Positions 25,237-35,000 of a stretch of 35,000 nt of DNA are shown one piece after another (the stretch's first letter is position 1; each line of letters starts with the position of its first letter). Below the pieces are notes generated by a model, which worked only from the letters and a program-made list of their open reading frames with translations, was not told the origin of the DNA and did no database searches. The position numbers were made by a program, and so were the translations under genes. This DNA is from Neocallimastix lanati (nom. inval.) (lineage: Eukaryota; Neocallimastigomycota; Neocallimastigomycetes; Neocallimastigales; Neocallimastigaceae), in assembly GCA_016946835.1 (NCBI GenBank), contig JACVTC010000009.1, positions 790,001 to 825,000 on the forward strand. Direction: 5' to 3'.

Positions 25237-26357
25237 AAAAATAGATTATATACTTCAACATTATTTCTTTTTTATTTATTTTTTTTTCTATTTATATATT
25301 TCAAAGTTTTATATCTTATAATTAATAAAACAATACATATAATATATTAAAAGAATAAATAAATGAATTTTTCTTATTCAAAATAATAAAAATTAAGGAA
25401 AATGAAAGAAGAAGAAGAAAAAAAAAAAAGTTTAAATAAATGGAAATTTAACCAATTATGAATATTAAAAATTTTAAATTTCTCTTTTATGAATTAAAAA
25501 GATCCGCAATATATTAATAATTATTATTTATCTTTATTATTAAAGATAATTGTATGTCTCATTTTATTTTTTTCTTTTTTTTTTTCTATTTTTTCTATTT
25601 TTTCTATCGTTATATTTCTATACTGCAAATATTTTGTCCATAAACATCTTTTTTTTTTTTTACTGTCACATGTTATATTAAAAATAAATATTAATTTTTA
25701 CTTATGTTAATCAAACTAAAATAGAAATGAAAAATGAAAAGAAGGAAACTTTTTTTTTTTTATATTTTAAATTTTAATAAAGAATATATATAGCCTTTAA
25801 ATAAAATTAATAAATATTAAATTTTATATATAATTTATTTTACTTTATGTTAATATAAAATAAATAATAAACTCTTTTTTAATGAAAAAAAAAAATAATA
25901 GTAAAAATTAAAAGTATAACATTAAAATAATTTTCTCTCTAAAAAAAAAAAGTTTTTTAATAACATTTTAAAAATTCTATCATATATAAAAAATATATAT
26001 TATGTAGAATATATATATTATTTTTTATTTAAAACTTAATTTTAAAAGACCATTTTATTTTAATTTTTAAATAAATATCTAATATGCATGTCTTTTATAT
26101 TACTTATTATTATTTTAAATTTTATAATATTTTAATATATACTCTATATTGAAATATGAAAATATTTATTTTATATATAATAATTTTGTTGATTAAATAT
26201 ATAATAAATAATATATATTTTAATAATAATATATATATCTTATTTTTAATTTTTTTTTAATAAAATAAAAAAAATAAATAAAATAATAATAATAATAATA
26301 TAACTAGATTTAGGTAACACATGTTTAAATCTCAAATGCATGGCAATATTTAATGTA

Positions 26358-26390
<33 letters not shown>

Positions 26391-26639
26391 TAAACTTGTT
26401 ACTAAAATAAATAAAAAAAAAAAAAATTATATAAATTAATTTTTTCAAATCAACTAATTCTATTCTTTTATTTTTAAATTCTATTCGTTTTATTTTTTCA
26501 TCATATTTTTAAATTAAAGTATTCTAAAAATAAAATAATTTCTTTTTTTTTCAAAATTTTGATACAATGTTAATTAAAATTAATCTTTTGTCTGATTTTT
26601 GTTTTTTAATTATTAATTATTAATTTATGAAACAGCTGT

Positions 26640-26678
<39 letters not shown>

Positions 26679-27530
26679 TATTGAATAATTATTATAATAA
26701 AATATAATTGAATATATTTAAAAATAGAAAAAGTTTAATAAAATTAATAAACAAAATATTATAAAAATAAATAAAAATATGGATAACATCATGAATGACA
26801 TTAAATTCATGTGTATTACTATAATTAAATTTAATTAAATTATTTATAAATTAAAAAATATAATTATTTTATTTTATTTTATTTTATTTTATTTTATTTT
26901 ATTTTATTTTATTTTATTTTATTATATTTTTATTATTTAATCTTTTTTATTTATAAAAATTTTCTTTTTTTTTTTAATCTGCTTAGTTTTCCTTTATTTT
27001 TTTTTTTTTATTTATTTATTTTTTTTTTTTAAAATTATTCAAATAAAATCAAATTAATAATATAATATACTAATTTATAACTGAATATATTTACATATTA
27101 TTATTATTTTTCTAAAACTTAAATATTTAAAAGGCTGTAAATATAAACGATAAAGTTAAAACATTTCAATTAAAATAATAATGTTTATTTATTTTTAAAA
27201 TTGTCTTTTATTCTTTATTATTATTGAAAATTATATATATATATTATTTTTATAAATTTAAAAATCAAATTTTATGAATAAAGGATGATTATAATTATTA
27301 TGTTGAAATTAATTGTAAAATAATTTTAAATCTTAATTATTAAAATTCAATGATTAAAAAATACTTAAATATTAAAGACAATACATGAATTATTTTATTA
27401 TTTCAATTATTTTAATTATATAACATTATACCACAAAAAATATATATTGATTTTTTTTTTTTTTTTTTTTTTTTATTTCTATTTTCTTTTAAATAAATAA
27501 ATAAATAATTTAATTTAAAAAAAAATAAAA

Positions 27531-27566
<36 letters not shown>

Positions 27567-27877
27567 ACTGATTTGAAATTGTATCCATTTAAATAACTTT
27601 AAATTATAATAAATCAAAAAGTAAATGACAACACGTTTTATTTAAAATTTTACTAATTAAAATTATTATGTACTTTATGATATATAACAATATATCTTTA
27701 TTTAATTAAAGCAAATTTCATAATACTTAAAAAATCTTATAATACGACTTTAAAAATTCCTAAATTATAATATTGTAATACAAAAGATGTTTTAATTTTT
27801 TAATCTTTTATTAAAAAAAAAAAAAAATTGTTTTATTTTTTTTTTAATTTTTTTGTTATATTAAAATATACAATCTA
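25181..27877. other. AT-rich spacer
   Basis: No gene-like frame. It contains (TTA)n at about 25203-25230, an AT dinucleotide run at about 26647-26670, AAT runs at 26285-26300 and 26362-26390, an 11-unit ATTTT array at 26866-26920, and A/T tracts such as 27451-27474 and 27533-27564. Confidence 0.5.
26866..26920. repeat. (ATTTT)11 pentamer array
   Basis: A perfect 5-bp tandem array of 11 units. Confidence 0.9.
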
Positions 27878-28430
27878 TTTTAATTTATTGAAAGACGTAA
27901 ATGACAATATACGCATTATTCAATTTATAATATTATATTTCTAATAATTTAATTAATAATATTATATTGCGTAGGATAAATTGCTATCTTATTTTTTAAT
28001 TTTATTTTATAATATTATATTTTGTAGGATAAATTGCTCACTTTTTTTTAATTTTATTTTATTATTATTATTATTATTTTTTTAATAAACGTAAATAATG
28101 TTAATATATTTAGAATAATTAAATATAAATATAAATAATATTTAATTTTAAAATAATACAATAAAAATTAAAATTGAAATATTAAGATAAAAAATAAAAA
28201 AACGATCTTTGGTGATTTTTTGTTTTATATAAAATATATAAACTAATTATTTGCATTATTTTAATTTATTAAAAGAAATAAATGACAATATATGTTTTAT
28301 TCAATTCATAAAATTTTATTTGTAGTAATATTATTAATAATATTATATTGCATAGGATAAATTGCATTTTTATTTTTAATTTTATTTTATCATTATTATT
28401 ATTATTATTATTTTTTTAATATATATACCA
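27878..28430. repeat. Local repeat family with TAGGATAAATTGC core (three copies)
   Basis: The core TAGGATAAATTGC occurs at 27972-27984, 28025-28037 and 28353-28365, each followed by T-rich sequence and TTTAATTTTATTTTAT. Copies 1 and 3 also share about 90 bases upstream (TTTAATTTATT, AAATGACAATATA, ATTCAATT, then AATAATATTATATTGC). Copy 2 is a partial tandem duplicate. No coding frame or terminal repeats seen. Confidence 0.75.
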
Positions 28431-29027
28431 ATTTTAGTATTTAGTGCATTATTTTAAAATTAGACATTATTAACATTTATATTTAAATATTTACTGTGGA
28501 AAAAATGAAGTTTATTAATTTTTTCATATATTTAAATAAATCATTAATATATGATTAAAATAAAAATTTACATATATTATTTAAGATTTATTAAGAACCA
28601 AAACCAAAAAAATAAAAAACTAATATTTAATTACATTAATTATGTTCATAATCTGAAACATTTAATGGTTAATAATATATATTAATCATTGTAGATGTAG
28701 ATTATCCATTATCTTCTTATTTGTGAACTTTTTTTTTTTTTATAAATTTAAATAGCAATTTTTTTTTTATTGTTGTCTGTTATCTATTTTTATTTTATTT
28801 TTATTTATTTATAATTTTTGTTATTATTATTATTATTATTTTAAAGTGTATTATTTCATAAATTTAAATGAAATATATATATATTTTTTTTTCATTATCT
28901 ATTATTAATGATTTATTTTAAAATGTCTATTCATCACATAAAAATTTTTTATATATAATAACAGATTTAATGGCAATATATATTAAATTTTTGTTTATTT
29001 TAAATATATATAATATTATCTATTAAA

Positions 29028-29059
<32 letters not shown>

Positions 29060-29534
29060 TAGAGCGATATTTATTTTTTAAATATTATAAATAAAAATAT
29101 AAATTTCTTGTATCAGTTTTCTTAATGATTAATATAAATACCATATATTTTTTTAATAAAATTTTATTAATCAAATAAAAAAATAAATAGATATTATTTG
29201 CTTTTTTTTTTTTTTTTTAAATATGCTTAACAAAGCATATTTAGTTTATATATATATATAAATAAAATATAAATGTATTAGTTTTATTAATGATTAAAAT
29301 AAATATTATTATTACTTTTTAATAATGTTTTCATTAATTCAAAAGCTAGATAAACAGGTATTATTTATGAATTTATTAAAAATTTTTAAAGATTTATAGA
29401 ATAAATGGTTTTAATTTATAAAAAAATTCATTTGATTAATTACTAATATTGTTTATGTATTCTTATGACAATTGACAATTTATGTTTTTTATAAAAAATT
29501 AGTTGAAACAACACCAAAAAAAAAAAAAAAAAAA
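28431..29534. other. AT-rich spacer
   Basis: No gene-like frame. A 10-bp hairpin with AAATATGCTT arms lies at 29219-29242 directly after a T tract. An A tract sits at about 29033-29059. Confidence 0.45.
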
Positions 29535-29570
<36 letters not shown>

Positions 29571-29711
29571 TATTATTTATTATTTATTATTTATTATTTA
29601 TTATTTATTATTTATTATTTATTATTTATTATTTATTATTTATTATTTATTATTTATTATTTATTATTTATTATTTATTATTTATTATTTATTATTATTA
29701 TTATTATTATT
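29535..29711. repeat. (TTA)n - (TTATTTA)18 - (TTA)n satellite
   Basis: About 18 heptamer units (29563-29692) are flanked on both sides by pure TTA runs, which suggests the heptamer array grew inside a TTA microsatellite. Two open frames across it (Ile/Leu/Tyr/Phe repeats) are artefacts. Confidence 0.9.
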
Positions 29712-29790
29712 TATTATTAGTATTATTAAATTTGACTATAAATAAAATGAAAATATTATATAAAAAAAAAATAATTAAATATATGACAAT

Positions 29791-29826
<36 letters not shown>

Positions 29827-31302
29827 AATAATTATTAAAAGTATTTTTAAAAATAAATATAAAAGATAAATACATATACATCTGTATTGGTTATATTTTC
29901 CGTATAATATTATATTATTAGTATTATTATTGTCTTTTTAGTCATTATTTTTTTTTTATCATTCATTAAATATCTTAATTTTTATAATTAAAACAAATTA
30001 TATAATAAGATATTTTATTTAATAATAATAAAAATAAATACAGATATAATTAAAGTAAAATAATAACATAATTATGAATATTTTAAATCCCTTTTTTTTT
30101 TTAATTTAAAGATAACATAATTATGAATATTTTCAATCCCTTTTTTTTTTTAATTTAAAGATAAAAGGGATTTAAAATATTCATAATTATGTTATTTTTA
30201 TTTTTATTTTATTTTTATCTCCATTTTTTTTTTTTTTTTTTTCATTTTATTTCATTTTATTAATATTAAATAAATAATTTTCATTTTAATTTATAATTCT
30301 ATTTATATTTACAAAGTATATTGAATTAAATAAAGTTTTAAATTAATTATTTTGTAAAAAAAAATATATATATATATATATAAAAATATATAAAATGGAC
30401 ATTTAATATTAAAATATAAAAATAAAAATAAAAAATAAATACTTTTTTTTTTTTAAACTAATATATTTGATTCTTTTTTTTTAATCTTATATATTTGATA
30501 TATTTGAATATAAAAATTCTTTTTTTATTTAAACTTTTATATTTTAATATAGTTTTTTATTTTTTCTTTTTAGTCTTTCTTTTGAATTAAAAAAAAAAAA
30601 AATTAACAAAAAATTTATTTTTATAATTTATTAGAAATAATATTTTTATTTTATTAAAATAATAAAAATAATAATTTTCATATATATATATGTACATTTT
30701 TTTTTTTTTATTTTTAATTGTTAATTTATTCGTTTTTTTTTTTTTTTTATATATAAATAAATAATTAAATTATTTATAAACTTATTTCGTGCCATTTTTG
30801 TTGCACAAATCTAAAATAAAATATTTGATATTTAAACTTTTCAATGAATGGTTGAATTATATTCAAAGTGTCGAAAAAAATTTATTAAATTTAAAAAGTA
30901 TATTTATATTAAAATATAAAAAAAAAAAAAAAAATTAAAAAAATAAAATAAAAGATGAACATTATATTTAGATTAAATTGAAAAAGTAAAGAAAATATAT
31001 AATTATAAATATATAATTATGGTAGTTAATATTGATTCATTAATTTATTAATTATTTTATTATATTAATTTAATTTTGAATTTAAAGGTTTTAGATAAAT
31101 AAAAATTCTGGAAAAAATAAAAAAGTTTTTGAATTTTGTAAGGTTTTGCTTTGCTTTTATTTCATATTTCATTTAAATCAGAGAAATATTACTATTATAC
31201 TAATAGTTAAAAAAAACTATCTTTAGTATCATAATTTTTTACTTCATATAATATTTTTTTACTTTTTTTTATAATTTTTTAACTTCATTTATAATTTTAA
31301 AA

Positions 31303-31344
<42 letters not shown>

Positions 31345-31683
31345 TAATAAGATAAAATAAAATCGTTTTTTTCGTTGAAATAATTTAATCAAGAGAAAAA
31401 AAAAATAAAATATATATTTTTTATTTAATTTGTTACAATTAATCGTGGTAAATCCCTAATTATAATTTTTTTTTTTTTTTATTTTTTTTTTTTAAAAAAA
31501 TATATACTAAAAATATGAATTAAAACATTTAATTATTTATAATAGTAATTATTGGCTGTATAACTCGTTATTTTTACGTTGTATTAGTTGCTTGACATAT
31601 AATTAAATTTAATTACATAGAAAAATCTCCCTATGATATAATCATTTTTTTATTTTATATATATATATTATTTTTTTTTTATA
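29712..31683. other. AT-rich spacer
   Basis: No gene-like frame. Besides the composite repeat at 30062-30196 it contains a short GTGC...GCAC hairpin near 30791-30808, an (AAT)n run near 31302-31340 and many A/T tracts. Confidence 0.45.
30062..30196. repeat. Composite element: two direct 49-bp copies plus an inverted copy
   Basis: Direct copies at 30063-30111 and 30112-30160 begin ATAACATAATTATGAATATT, continue through a CCC and 11 T, and end TAATTTAAAG, with one A/C difference. A third, inverted copy lies at 30163-30196 and is perfectly complementary to 30062-30095 (34 bp). Folding could pair the third copy with either direct copy. Confidence 0.85.
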
Positions 31684-31781
31684 TTTTTAATTTTTAATTT
31701 TTAATTTTTAATTATCAATTTTCAATTTTCAATTTTCAATTTTTAATTTTTAATTTTTAATTTTCAATTTTTAATTTTCAA
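31684..31781. repeat. 14-unit heptamer array TTTTTAA / TTTTCAA
   Basis: Fourteen 7-bp units mix TTTTTAA and TTTTCAA variants (plus one TTATCAA) in a pattern of 4 T-type, 1 odd, 3 C-type, 3 T-type, then alternating. It is followed directly by long T runs. Confidence 0.85.
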
Positions 31782-33859
31782 TTTTTTTTTCTTTTTTTTT
31801 CTTTTTTTTTTTATTTTTTGAGGGGAGAGGAATTATTCCCTAATGATCTTTTTTTTTTTTTTATTATTATTATTATTATTTTTTTTCATGGATAATAATA
31901 AAATTAAAAATATAATAATTTTTAATCACAATAATTTTTTTTTTTTTTTTTTTTTTTTTTATTTTTTTATTTTTTTTCTTTTAAATTCATCAATATAATT
32001 TTTATTCATTTATTCATTTTATATAGTTTTAATTTTTAGTTATATTTAGTTATACTTTTGCCAATTATTAATTAAAAATGAATTTATATACTTTTGCCAA
32101 TTATTAATTAAAAATGCATTAATTATATATTTTTTTTAAATAAAATATAAATTTAAAATTTGGTTTATCTATAACAGAATAAAAATGATTAATGTATTCT
32201 ATAATTTCTTTACTCATATTTTTTATAATATAATAAAATAAAATAAAATAAAATAAAAAAAATTATAAAACATTAATTACAATTTAAAATTTTAAATTTA
32301 TTATATAATTAATAGTTTCATTTAAAATTTAGATATAATGATAAATGATATAAAAAAGAAATTGTATCACATTTAAAAATACAATTTTTTTTTTAAAAAA
32401 AAAAAAATAAAAATTATAGCAATAAAAAACAGTATAATATTAACAGTATAATAAAACAGTATAATTAAATAATTATGGTAATTATGATTAAATAATAAAA
32501 TAATATTAAAAAAATTATAATGAATAATTTAGTAATATAAAAAAAAGGAAAAAAAAAGTTTATTTTCATTCATTTTCTAAAATTATATAAAATAATATAG
32601 AATTACTATATTTATTTTTATTTTTATTTTTATTATTATTTTTTTTCTATTTTTTTTTTTTTTATTTTATAATTATTATATATAAACTTTAAATTTATTT
32701 TTAAAAATATTATATATTAAAAAAGATTAAATAAATTTAAATAAGAAGTTTAATTAAAATCATTAATTGTTCCATTTATAAAAATTTCTATATTTATTTA
32801 ATATATTAAAATTAAAATAATAAAATAAATGAATAAAATAAATTATTTAAGAAATAAATAGATAAATAGATATATATATATATAAAAAAAAGTAATTATC
32901 AAAGCGTGTTGTTTGTTAAATATAAATTATTTATTATTAGAACATATAGAAAAAAAAAGAAAAAAATATAAATATATATTTATTAAAGTTTTAACTTTAT
33001 TTTTTTTTATAATAATTATAATTATTTATATACGATATAATAAGAAAAAAAAAGTATATATAGGACAAAAAAAAATCGCAAAAAAAAAAAAAAAAAAAAA
33101 TTTTTTTTGAATAATTTGAATTAATTAAAATAGGAAATAAAAACAAAAAATTTAAAATATAATATTATAATAATTATTTATAAAATTATATTGATAAAAA
33201 AAAAAAAAAAAAAAAAGATATTATAAAAGTAAAATATTTTATACCATAAAATAAAGTAAAAAATTTGTAAAGTATCCATTTTATATATATATATATATTT
33301 AAATTGTTATATATTATATGTATATTTTACTAATAAAAAATAATTTATATATAATTTATATATATACTTAAAATAAAACAATTTAAATATAACCTCTTGT
33401 AAAATTATGTCAATAATTATTCATAATAATTAAAACTAAAACACTTTTCAATTATAAAAAAAAATTTCATAATAAATTTACTTTAATATAATTTAAACTA
33501 TTGACATATAAATAATAATGTGGATTTATGATAATATTTTAAAAAAATAAATTTATTTTTTTTTAAAAAAAAAAAAAAAAAAAACTTAAACTTTAAAATT
33601 ATAACTTTTTCAAAAATTTATATATATATATATCAATATATCCATTATATATAAAACTTTTTTTTATATTTTTTTATTTTATTTTAATAAATATATATAT
33701 ATAATCATTTATTTATAATAAATAATCAAAATATAAAGATTTTTTTTTAAAAAAAAGAAAAGTTAAATATTCTTAAATTTTATTTTAATATTAAATATAA
33801 ATTTATAATTTTAAAGTATTTTAAATAAAAAAAAATTTATAATTAGAAAAATTTCAAAA

Positions 33860-33892
<33 letters not shown>

Positions 33893-34009
33893 CAAATAAA
33901 GAAATAATAGTAATAATAATAATAAAAAAAAAGACCTTTTTGAAGTACACTATTCATCAAAATAATAATCTCAGAAGAAAAAAAAAAAAAAAAGAGAAAA
34001 GAAATAAAA
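31782..34009. other. AT-rich spacer upstream of the Ser-rich gene
   Basis: It contains an imperfect direct repeat at 32051-32116 and A/T tracts, for example 31933-31961, 33079-33099 and 33863-33890. Open frames at 32913-33110 (plus) and 33811-34230 (minus) are low complexity or antisense to the Ser-rich gene and are not called. Confidence 0.45.
32051..32116. repeat. 30-bp direct repeat, period 36
   Basis: TATACTTTTGCCAATTATTA begins both copies (32051-32080 and 32087-32116), which continue ATTAAAAATG without mismatch. The CTTTTGCC core makes chance unlikely. Confidence 0.85.
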
Positions 34010-34354
34010 ATGTTCAACGAAGCTACATTTAAGAACTTAATTATTACTGAACACTGGCCTTCTAGTAACAATATATTAAAAGGAAGTAATTTTTCAACTT
34101 CTTCGAATTCTCTATGCAGTGAATATCGTAACAATATAAATTCCTTATTAAATATTAGAAAATGTAGTTCACAAACAAGTATAACTACTTCTACAGATAA
34201 CTTATCTGTATCTAGTAATAGTTTATCCACCCAAAATTTACCATCAATGCAATCTATGTCATCTATGCAATCTATCCCATCATGCTATTCCAGTCATACA
34301 AGTATCTTTACTAGTCAAAGATCTTTATTAGATACCATTGAAGAAGAAAAATAA
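34010..34354 (+). CDS. Small Ser-rich hypothetical protein
   Basis: Complete 114-residue frame that stands out from its A/T-only flanks by balanced codons. About 25% of residues are Ser, with many Asn and Thr. There is no signal peptide or membrane segment, so it is probably cytosolic or nuclear and disordered. Landmarks: N-terminal MFNEATFKNLIITEHWPSSN; a central SQTSITTSTDNLSVSSNSL; a short repeat SMQSMSSMQSIPS (about residues 80-92); and an acidic end TIEEEK. Ser/Thr density would suit phosphorylation, but no motif names a function. The ATG follows an A/G-rich leader (GAGAAAAGAAATAAAA), as in other genes of this style, and A-rich sequence follows the stop. I do not recognise a family. It could also be the N-terminal exon of a longer gene, though the stop lies before any obvious donor site. 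Confidence 0.65.
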   Translation: MFNEATFKNLIITEHWPSSNNILKGSNFSTSSNSLCSEYRNNINSLLNIRKCSSQTSITTSTDNLSVSSNSLSTQNLPSMQSMSSMQSIPSCYSSHTSIFTSQRSLLDTIEEEK

Positions 34355-34386
34355 TGAATAAATATAAATAAAACCTATATAATAAG

Positions 34387-34417
<31 letters not shown>

Positions 34418-34948
34418 AAAATATATATATATATAAAACAAAATAAAAAAAAAAATAAAAAAAAAAAAAAAAAAAACTTTTGTTGAAAAAAAAAATGCAA
34501 ATAAATCATTTCTATATACCTTTTATTTTATATTTATCTTTTATTAAGAGAAGTCTATAATAAAAGTAATTCAGTAATAAGTTAATTAAAAACATAAGAA
34601 TAAAAAAAAAAAAAATTTTTTTTTTTTTTTTTATGAAAGGAATACCAAATTTAATAAACGAAAATAAAAAAAAAAAAAATTGTAATTATAAAAACCAACC
34701 ATTATTATTTTTCATCAAAATTTATATACATTAATCTAATCTTAGGAATAAATTCTGTTTTATTTAATTGTTATTATTATTAACGATTTATATAATACTG
34801 GAATTTATTCGAATAAAAATAAACTTAATTAATACCTTCCTAATAAAAAAAAAAAAAAAAAAAAAAGAAAAAAAGAAAAAAAAATTCATTAAAAAAAAAA
34901 AAAAAAAAGCTCTTTATAAAAATTCATTATATTCAAGATACACATAAT
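34355..34948. other. AT-rich spacer with dense A tracts
   Basis: Poly-A runs at about 34387-34415, 34443-34476, 34601-34615, 34843-34866 and 34890-34908 alternate with short mixed patches. No gene seen. The first run may mark the 3' end of the Ser-rich gene. Confidence 0.45.
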
Positions 34949-35000
34949 ATGAAATATTATAAACGTGTATATGATAATTTTCTTACTTATATTGATAAGA
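34949..35000 (+). CDS. Possible start of a further gene (truncated by window)
   Basis: An ATG at 34949 opens a frame reading MKYYKRVYDNFLTYIDK to the window edge. Codons (CGT, GTA, CTT, ACT) look more gene-like than the flank. The same frame is also open upstream to about 34908, so the true start or an exon boundary is uncertain. Too short to identify. Confidence 0.35.
   Translation, partial: MKYYKRVYDNFLTYIDK

Noticed and set aside
29472-29745. Two 80-residue open frames with regular IIYYLLF repeats
   Set aside because: They translate the TTA/TTATTTA satellite, with no start context or flanking coding sequence.
33811-34230. 139-residue minus-strand frame overlapping the Ser-rich gene
   Set aside because: It is antisense to a frame with better codon use and ends in Phe/Tyr runs from A tracts.

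Overview
The window looks like nuclear DNA of an anaerobic gut fungus (Neocallimastigomycota; genus not resolvable from this sequence). Three things point there: extremely AT-rich, microsatellite-laden intergenic DNA; secreted plant cell-wall esterases; and, in one esterase, two C-terminal cysteine-rich modules of the fungal-dockerin type (CBM10-like), which attach enzymes to the fungal cellulosome. Coding sequence stands out sharply because its base composition is near balanced while the surroundings are almost only A and T.

Layout. Positions 1-251 (minus) hold the 5' end of a secreted family CE6-type acetylxylan esterase. From about 252 to 8460 there is AT-rich DNA with tandem repeats and a diverged duplication but no gene I can support. 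From about 8460 to 15000 lies a graveyard of non-LTR (LINE-type) retrotransposon sequence: an endonuclease fragment on the minus strand, then two reverse-transcriptase-derived blocks on the plus strand. All are broken by stops, frameshifts and long A or T runs, but the RT order (GPDG, RGV...LS, DD box, YLG[VI]PF, C-terminal Cys/His knuckle) is still readable. Positions 15180-15560 hold a weaker, unidentified relic. Positions 17280-18875 (minus) hold the one complete, clearly functional-looking enzyme gene: a CE15 glucuronoyl esterase with a Ser/Asn/Gly linker and two dockerins. From 18876 to 21700 there is AT-rich DNA with two long perfect inverted repeats. Positions 21720-25180 hold a GC-elevated unidentified island followed by a broken Ser/Asn-rich gene relic containing a pure (AAT)n tract of about 154 units. 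From 25200 to 34000 there is AT-rich DNA with heptamer and pentamer satellites, a local repeat family and a composite direct/inverted repeat. Positions 34010-34354 (plus) hold a small intact Ser-rich orphan ORF, and a possible further gene start runs off the window end.

How the genes fit together. The CE6-type and CE15 enzymes act on related targets: CE6 removes acetyl groups from xylan, and CE15 cuts ester links between lignin alcohols and glucuronic acid side chains of xylan. Both are exported, and the CE15 enzyme is built for cellulosome docking. They are 17 kb apart and separated by dead transposons, so I see no operon or tight cluster. I found no rRNA, tRNA or CRISPR array, and no convincing new multi-gene system. 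The most unusual features are the homopolymer-punctuated retrotransposon relics, the huge AAT tract, and a Tyr in place of the usual Arg after the CE15 nucleophile.
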